Under the pieces are notes generated by a model. That model had not been told where the DNA came from. It saw only the letters and a list, made by a program, of their open reading frames with translations, and ran no database searches. Below are positions 60,197 to 63,269 of a DNA stretch of 63,269 nt, piece by piece. Source of the DNA: an uncultured Paracoccaceae bacterium (GTDB lineage: Bacteria; Pseudomonadota; Alphaproteobacteria; Rhodobacterales; Rhodobacteraceae); the NCBI GenBank assembly GCA_947500005.1, contig CANMQJ010000024.1:1-63269 (forward strand), given 5' to 3'. The translations under genes and the position numbers were made by a program. Position 1 is the first letter of the stretch; each line of letters starts with the position of its first letter.

Positions 60197-60517
60197 TCAC
60201 AGTCCTGGTTTGCCTCGTTGGAGGCGTACGACGCGGAAGATCGACTTCGTCCCGTCGATGTCTGTCCTGACAGTTTCGGGTCCGCCCCAATCGATTTCCA
60301 GACGGCGCGGTGCGATCTCCGCCTTGGTGGAGCCCCCAATCACCTCTCGAAGAAATGCATGCATTAGGGGTGACAGATTTATGTGGTTGTTGCGGATGTT
60401 TCCGCCGTTCAGGACGCTCTGCCCGAGAACCTTGTCCTCCTGACCAAACAGGTCCATTATCCGCCGGGTGCGATCCCGGTCGGCTTGATCGAAGTCGATC
60501 CACGCGAGAAACGACAT
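60197..60517 (-). pseudogene. DUF6361-like N-terminus joined to unrelated sequence
   Basis: A 106-residue frame starts at ATG 60517 with MSFLAWIDFDQADRDRTRRIMDLFG, which resembles the start of DUF6361 proteins (S.AWLDF.E.DR.....ML.LF). After DLFGQEDK the resemblance ends, and the rest (NNHINLSPLMHAFLREVIGG...DWGGPETVRTDIDGTK) looks like a different protein's end. The true DUF6361 proteins are several times longer. This is therefore probably a deletion-made fusion of two genes' ends. Its start overlaps, by TGATG, the end of another small frame read from about 60606. Confidence 0.5.
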
Positions 60518-60606
60518 CAGGCCAGCTCCCTGATGGGGGCCTCTGCAATGCTCAGCCTGCCCTCGCTCATCCAATGAATGGCGATGCCGTTCAATGCCTT
60601 GTCGGG
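60514..60606 (-). pseudogene. 3' end of an unknown gene ahead of the DUF6361-like start
   Basis: On the minus strand, in frame directly after the helicase stop, the codons read PDKALNGIAIHWMSEGRLSI and then AEAPIRELA before TGA, which overlaps the DUF6361-like ATG. The natural overlap suggests this was the real upstream partner of the DUF6361 gene, now reduced to its last 30 codons. The family is not recognised. Confidence 0.4.
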
Positions 60607-61797
60607 TCATTTCGACCGGACCATGGCGGCGTAGGCATCCAGTTGCGGCCAGTAACTGGCGAAGCGTGCGGCGGGGTCGGGGCAGGGGCCGGACTTGTGG
60701 TCGAGGATCAGCAGACCCTGCGGCCCTTCGGCCAGGCAGTCGAGGATGGCGTTGGTCTCCGATCCGTCGGCGGCGATCTCCTGCAAGGGCAGCTCGAAAT
60801 GCAGACGGTCATAGCCATGGTCTGCCAGCCAGCAGGTCAAGGCATTCGCCTGCATGGCGATCTGGGCGATGGCCGCGTCGGGCAGGCCGGTGGCGGCGGC
60901 GAGCCGGTCGGTCAGGTCGGGACGTTCGGCCAGCACGCGGAAGGCCAGATGCCATGCGGTACCGCGTTCGGCCGCGCTGCCGATGCGGGTCTCGTCGACG
61001 CCGTCGGCCAGCGCGATGGTCTCGAGTGGTGCGGCCGGCGCCGGGTCGGTTTCCGCCAGGGTCGAGGGGCTGCGCCGCCACGGCGTATGCGGGGCGTCCG
61101 GAACGTCGCGCGGCAGGCCGAACCGTGGCCAGGTCTCGGGCGGGGCCGGTACGGGGTCCGGTTCGTCCGGGATGCCTTCGGCGACCCGGGCCGCAAGGCA
61201 CTGGCCCGCGACGGTCAGCGCGTCAGCGGTCGTGGTAAACCCGGCACGGTCGCGCAGCAGGTCGACCATGCGCTCTGCGTTGTTCCGCGGTTTGCTTCGT
61301 TCGCGGGGCATGACAAGGATCAGCCGGTCGCGCGCGCGGGTCAGCGCGACATAGAGCTTGCGGGCCGCATCGCGTTCGTCGTCGGGGCGGCGGGCCTCGG
61401 TAAAGGGTTCGCGGCTTTCGAGCGCGGCGAAGGCGGGCAGGTAGCCCAGCCCGGCGGTGTCGAGCACGTTGTCGAGATCGTCGAACCCGTCGAACTCGGC
61501 CCACAGGGCGCCGGGGCGCTCGGCGATCTTCTGGTCCAGCCCGGCGACCACTGTGATCGGCCATTCGCGGCCCTTGGCGGCATGCCATGTGCAGATCTCG
61601 ATCCCAGAGGCGGACCAGCCATCGGGGTCGGGGTGGCGGTCCCAGTCCCGGGCGGTCTGGTGTGCGATCCAGCCCAGAAAGACCTGCAGCCCGGCGCCGT
61701 GGAACCCGGCGGCGGCGCGTAAGTCCTGCGCCATCGCGTCGAACTCCTGCGTCTCGGCCTCGAGCCGGGCGAGATCGCCCGCTCGGTCCCGTAACTT
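60607..61797 (-). pseudogene. 5'-truncated UvrD/RecB-like helicase-nuclease
   Basis: The frame opens at 61797 right after a stop codon and runs to 60607 (396 codons); the first ATG is at 61734. It keeps the C-terminal helicase motifs (WHAAKGREW, motif V region; RKLYVALTRARDRLIL, motif VI) and a RecB-type nuclease end (GTAWHLAFRVL, GLLILDHKSG). The N-terminal helicase half, with Walker A and B, is missing, so it cannot work as a motor. The break at about 61797 coincides with the end of similarity, which suggests a deletion or insertion junction. Intact relatives act in DNA repair or phage defence. Confidence 0.8.
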
Positions 61798-62045
61798 TCA
61801 AATTCACTAACAGTGCACCGAAAGACGGATATCTCAGATTGGCACGAGTACCAGTGCTCTTGCGCTGGTCTGCCTACTGTCATTGTGCGATTTGACGGGA
61901 ACGACTACGTCCCGCACACGGCCCCGTTCACCGGCGGCTCGATTTCGCGCTTGCAGCGAATGTCGGTTCTCATAAGCCGCGCAGCGACGGAGCCGCCCAG
62001 GGTGAAGGCCTGGACTGGGCCGTCCTTTCGGGACGGCCCAGTCGT
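61798..62045. other. Gap with a strong stem-loop, no gene
   Basis: No coding sequence is supported. Bases 62014-62042 form a perfect twelve-base stem, ACTGGGCCGTCC/GGACGGCCCAGT, with a TTTCG loop, starting three bases after the recombinase stop on the minus strand. It is probably the recombinase terminator. The segment next to the truncated helicase marks a recombination junction. Confidence 0.5.
62014..62042 (-). terminator. Stem-loop after the tyrosine recombinase gene
   Basis: Perfect twelve-base inverted repeat with a short loop immediately downstream of the recombinase stop; the following bases lack a T-run. Confidence 0.6.
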
Positions 62046-62678
62046 TCAAATCTCCACCGCCTCCGATATCGCCAGGGCGTCCTCAAGCTCGACGCCGAGG
62101 TAGCGGACGGTGCTGTCCATCTTCGTATGGCCGAGCAGAAGCTGAACTGCCCGCAGGTTTCCTGTCATGCGGTAGATCTGTGCGACCTTGGTCCGCCGCA
62201 TGGAATGGGTGCCATATGAGCTGGGTTCCAGGCCGATCGAATTCACCCAGTCGCGCACGAGCCGGGCGTACTGCCGCGCCGAGATATGCAGCCTTTCGTG
62301 GAAGAGACCGGGCCAGAGGTATTCCGACCCGATCATCGCCGGGTCCTCAAGCCAGGCCGCAAGGGGCTTGCGGGTCCCTTCAGTGATCTCGAAACGCACA
62401 GGGTGCCGTGTCTTGCTCTGAGTGATCGATGTGCGCTCCTTGACCTGACCGGCCGAAAAGACATCCGCGACCTTCAGCTGAACGAGGTCGCAGCCACGCA
62501 GCTTGCTGTCGATCGCCAGGTTGAACAGCGCAAGGTCCCTGATGCGGTTCGCGATCTCGAGGCGCACCCGGATTCCCCAACCGTGTTTCGGCAGGAGCGG
62601 ACGTTTCTGGCCGATGATGCGGCCCTTGTTCCAGGCGGGTCGACCCGTGCGGATGGCGGGAAGATTTGCAATGGGCAT
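62046..62678 (-). CDS. Small tyrosine recombinase/integrase
   Basis: A 210-residue catalytic-domain-sized tyrosine recombinase. It opens with RTGRPAWNKGRIIGQKRPLLP. The catalytic residues can be placed: Arg61 in DSKLRGCDLV, Lys89 in ITQSKTRHP, His158 and Arg161 in GTHSMRRTK, His184 in LLGHTKMD and the nucleophile Tyr193 in TVRYLGV. All are present, so it looks active, although it lacks a large N-terminal DNA-binding domain. ATG 62678 is chosen over the frame to 62954, which covers the promoter. This recombinase type is widespread in proteobacterial accessory regions, often without an obvious element around it. Confidence 0.88.
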   Translation of the reverse strand: MPIANLPAIRTGRPAWNKGRIIGQKRPLLPKHGWGIRVRLEIANRIRDLALFNLAIDSKLRGCDLVQLKVADVFSAGQVKERTSITQSKTRHPVRFEITEGTRKPLAAWLEDPAMIGSEYLWPGLFHERLHISARQYARLVRDWVNSIGLEPSSYGTHSMRRTKVAQIYRMTGNLRAVQLLLGHTKMDSTVRYLGVELEDALAISEAVEI

Positions 62679-62952
62679 GGCGGTTCCTCCGCTCCTCCCC
62701 GACCTCCACAACGTCGACATCCTGCCGACAGTGCCACCATACCATATGACATCGTCTAAGGTCGGCTCCGAGCCCTTACTACCAATGACTCTCCAGTGAG
62801 AATGCGCAGGTGCAGCATGATCACTTCGCAAGTGATCGGCCTGAAGCCGCCATTCGACTGGGAAACGCCCCACCGCAGTGCGGCCCGTCACTCCGGTCAT
62901 TCGCTGCAATTGCACGATGTCGGTTCGGCTGAAGGCTGACAATTCGGACATC
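62679..62952. promoter_or_regulatory. Divergent regulatory region with a perfect palindrome
   Basis: The gap between the recombinase and the divergent hypothetical gene. GATCACTT-cgc-AAGTGATC at 62819-62837 is a perfect dyad with eight-base arms, about 140 bases from the recombinase start and 116 bases from the first plausible start of the other gene. It may be an operator or a recombination site. Confidence 0.5.
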
Positions 62953-63225
62953 ATGGAACCGCACCGGTGTCTGTGGCAGCATCCTGAGATGATCGAATTC
63001 CGCGCTCTCGCCGATGACCATCCCGACCTCGCGCACTCTCCGCTGCTTCGGGGCGCTCTCCTGAGCCTGCAATATGCTCAGAAGCACGGATCAATCGGAC
63101 TGACCAAAACCAAGGCCTTCAAGCGCGTTTTCGTCCATTGGGCCATTGAGCATTTCGACTGGCCGGGGAAAAGCGCAGAGGAGATGTTCCGCGAGCTATG
63201 CCGGGAATTGGGTGACTCGGTTTGA
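62953..63225 (+). CDS. Hypothetical protein, probably truncated
   Basis: A 90-residue frame from ATG 62953 (alternative ATG 62989) containing MIEFRALADDHPDLAHSPLL, KHGSIGLTKTKAFKRVFVHWAIEHFDWPGK and SAEEMFRELCRELGDSV. The KTKAFKRVFVHWA..HF.WPG block looks like the conserved N-terminal part of a longer protein family of unknown function that is common near integrases. The C-terminal 10 residues change character and the frame ends early, so it is probably a truncated gene. Not assigned. Confidence 0.5.
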   Translation: MEPHRCLWQHPEMIEFRALADDHPDLAHSPLLRGALLSLQYAQKHGSIGLTKTKAFKRVFVHWAIEHFDWPGKSAEEMFRELCRELGDSV

Positions 63226-63269
63226 ATGAGCGGCGTATCGTGGCGGGTGTTGAGGCCTGCCGGAACTTC

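Overview
The window is 63 kb of high-G+C DNA that reads like a marine or soil alphaproteobacterium of the Rhodobacterales type. This is inferred from the density of TRAP transporters (one DctPQM-type, one TAXI-type with fused permease), a dipeptide/oligopeptide ABC locus, paired acyl-CoA dehydrogenases with a CaiB/BaiF CoA-transferase, a group III truncated globin next to an NsrR-like Rrf2 regulator, tightly ATGA-coupled operons, and IS5- and IS91-type remnants. No rRNA, tRNA or CRISPR array was seen. No database search was possible; family names rest on motifs and overall sequence character.

Layout. 1-1.66 kb: an alpha/beta hydrolase cut at the window edge by an IS5-type transposase fragment, then an IS91-type transposase scrap. 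1.66-9.4 kb: a Crp/Fnr regulator convergent with an eight-gene minus-strand operon (membrane GT2, GT2, GT4, a 33-codon micro-ORF, GT2, acyl-CoA dehydrogenase-like protein, PIG-L deacetylase, NodS-like methyltransferase), probably making an unknown modified glycan or glycolipid. 9.7-13.4 kb: an SbcCD/YhaON-like ATPase and metallophosphoesterase pair. 13.5-18 kb: EamA exporter, truncated globin with NsrR-like regulator and a perfect dyad between them, FecR-domain protein with CHASE2 adenylate cyclase.

18-29 kb: a catabolic locus (two acyl-CoA dehydrogenases, CoA-transferase, cyclodeaminase-like oxidoreductase, TPR protein, soluble PhnD-like protein, HutC-type GntR regulator, TRAP transporter). 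Two divergent promoter regions share a TTGTATATAYC element, which suggests one regulon. 29-33.4 kb: an unknown membrane protein, a large-subunit catalase and a glutaredoxin/membrane-domain fusion. 33.4-53 kb: TAXI-TRAP transporter, IclR regulator, a complete peptide ABC transporter with gamma-glutamyltransferase and M20 peptidase, a Tat-exported second binding protein, then a convergent operon of creatininase, amidohydrolase, FAD oxidase, TauD-like dioxygenase and DUF2165 protein. This looks like uptake and stepwise breakdown of a nitrogen compound whose identity I cannot tell.

53.3-58.7 kb: a MerR-controlled metal locus (CDF exporter, MerR regulator, ZIP transporter, P1B-ATPase, DUF411 protein) with four MerR-type promoter/operator elements. 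58.7-63.3 kb: a mobile-element graveyard with an IS5-type 3' fragment, a broken integrase, a chimeric DUF6361-like fragment, a 5'-truncated UvrD/RecB-like helicase-nuclease, an intact small tyrosine recombinase and a truncated hypothetical gene. It resembles the eroded remains of a defence-type island.
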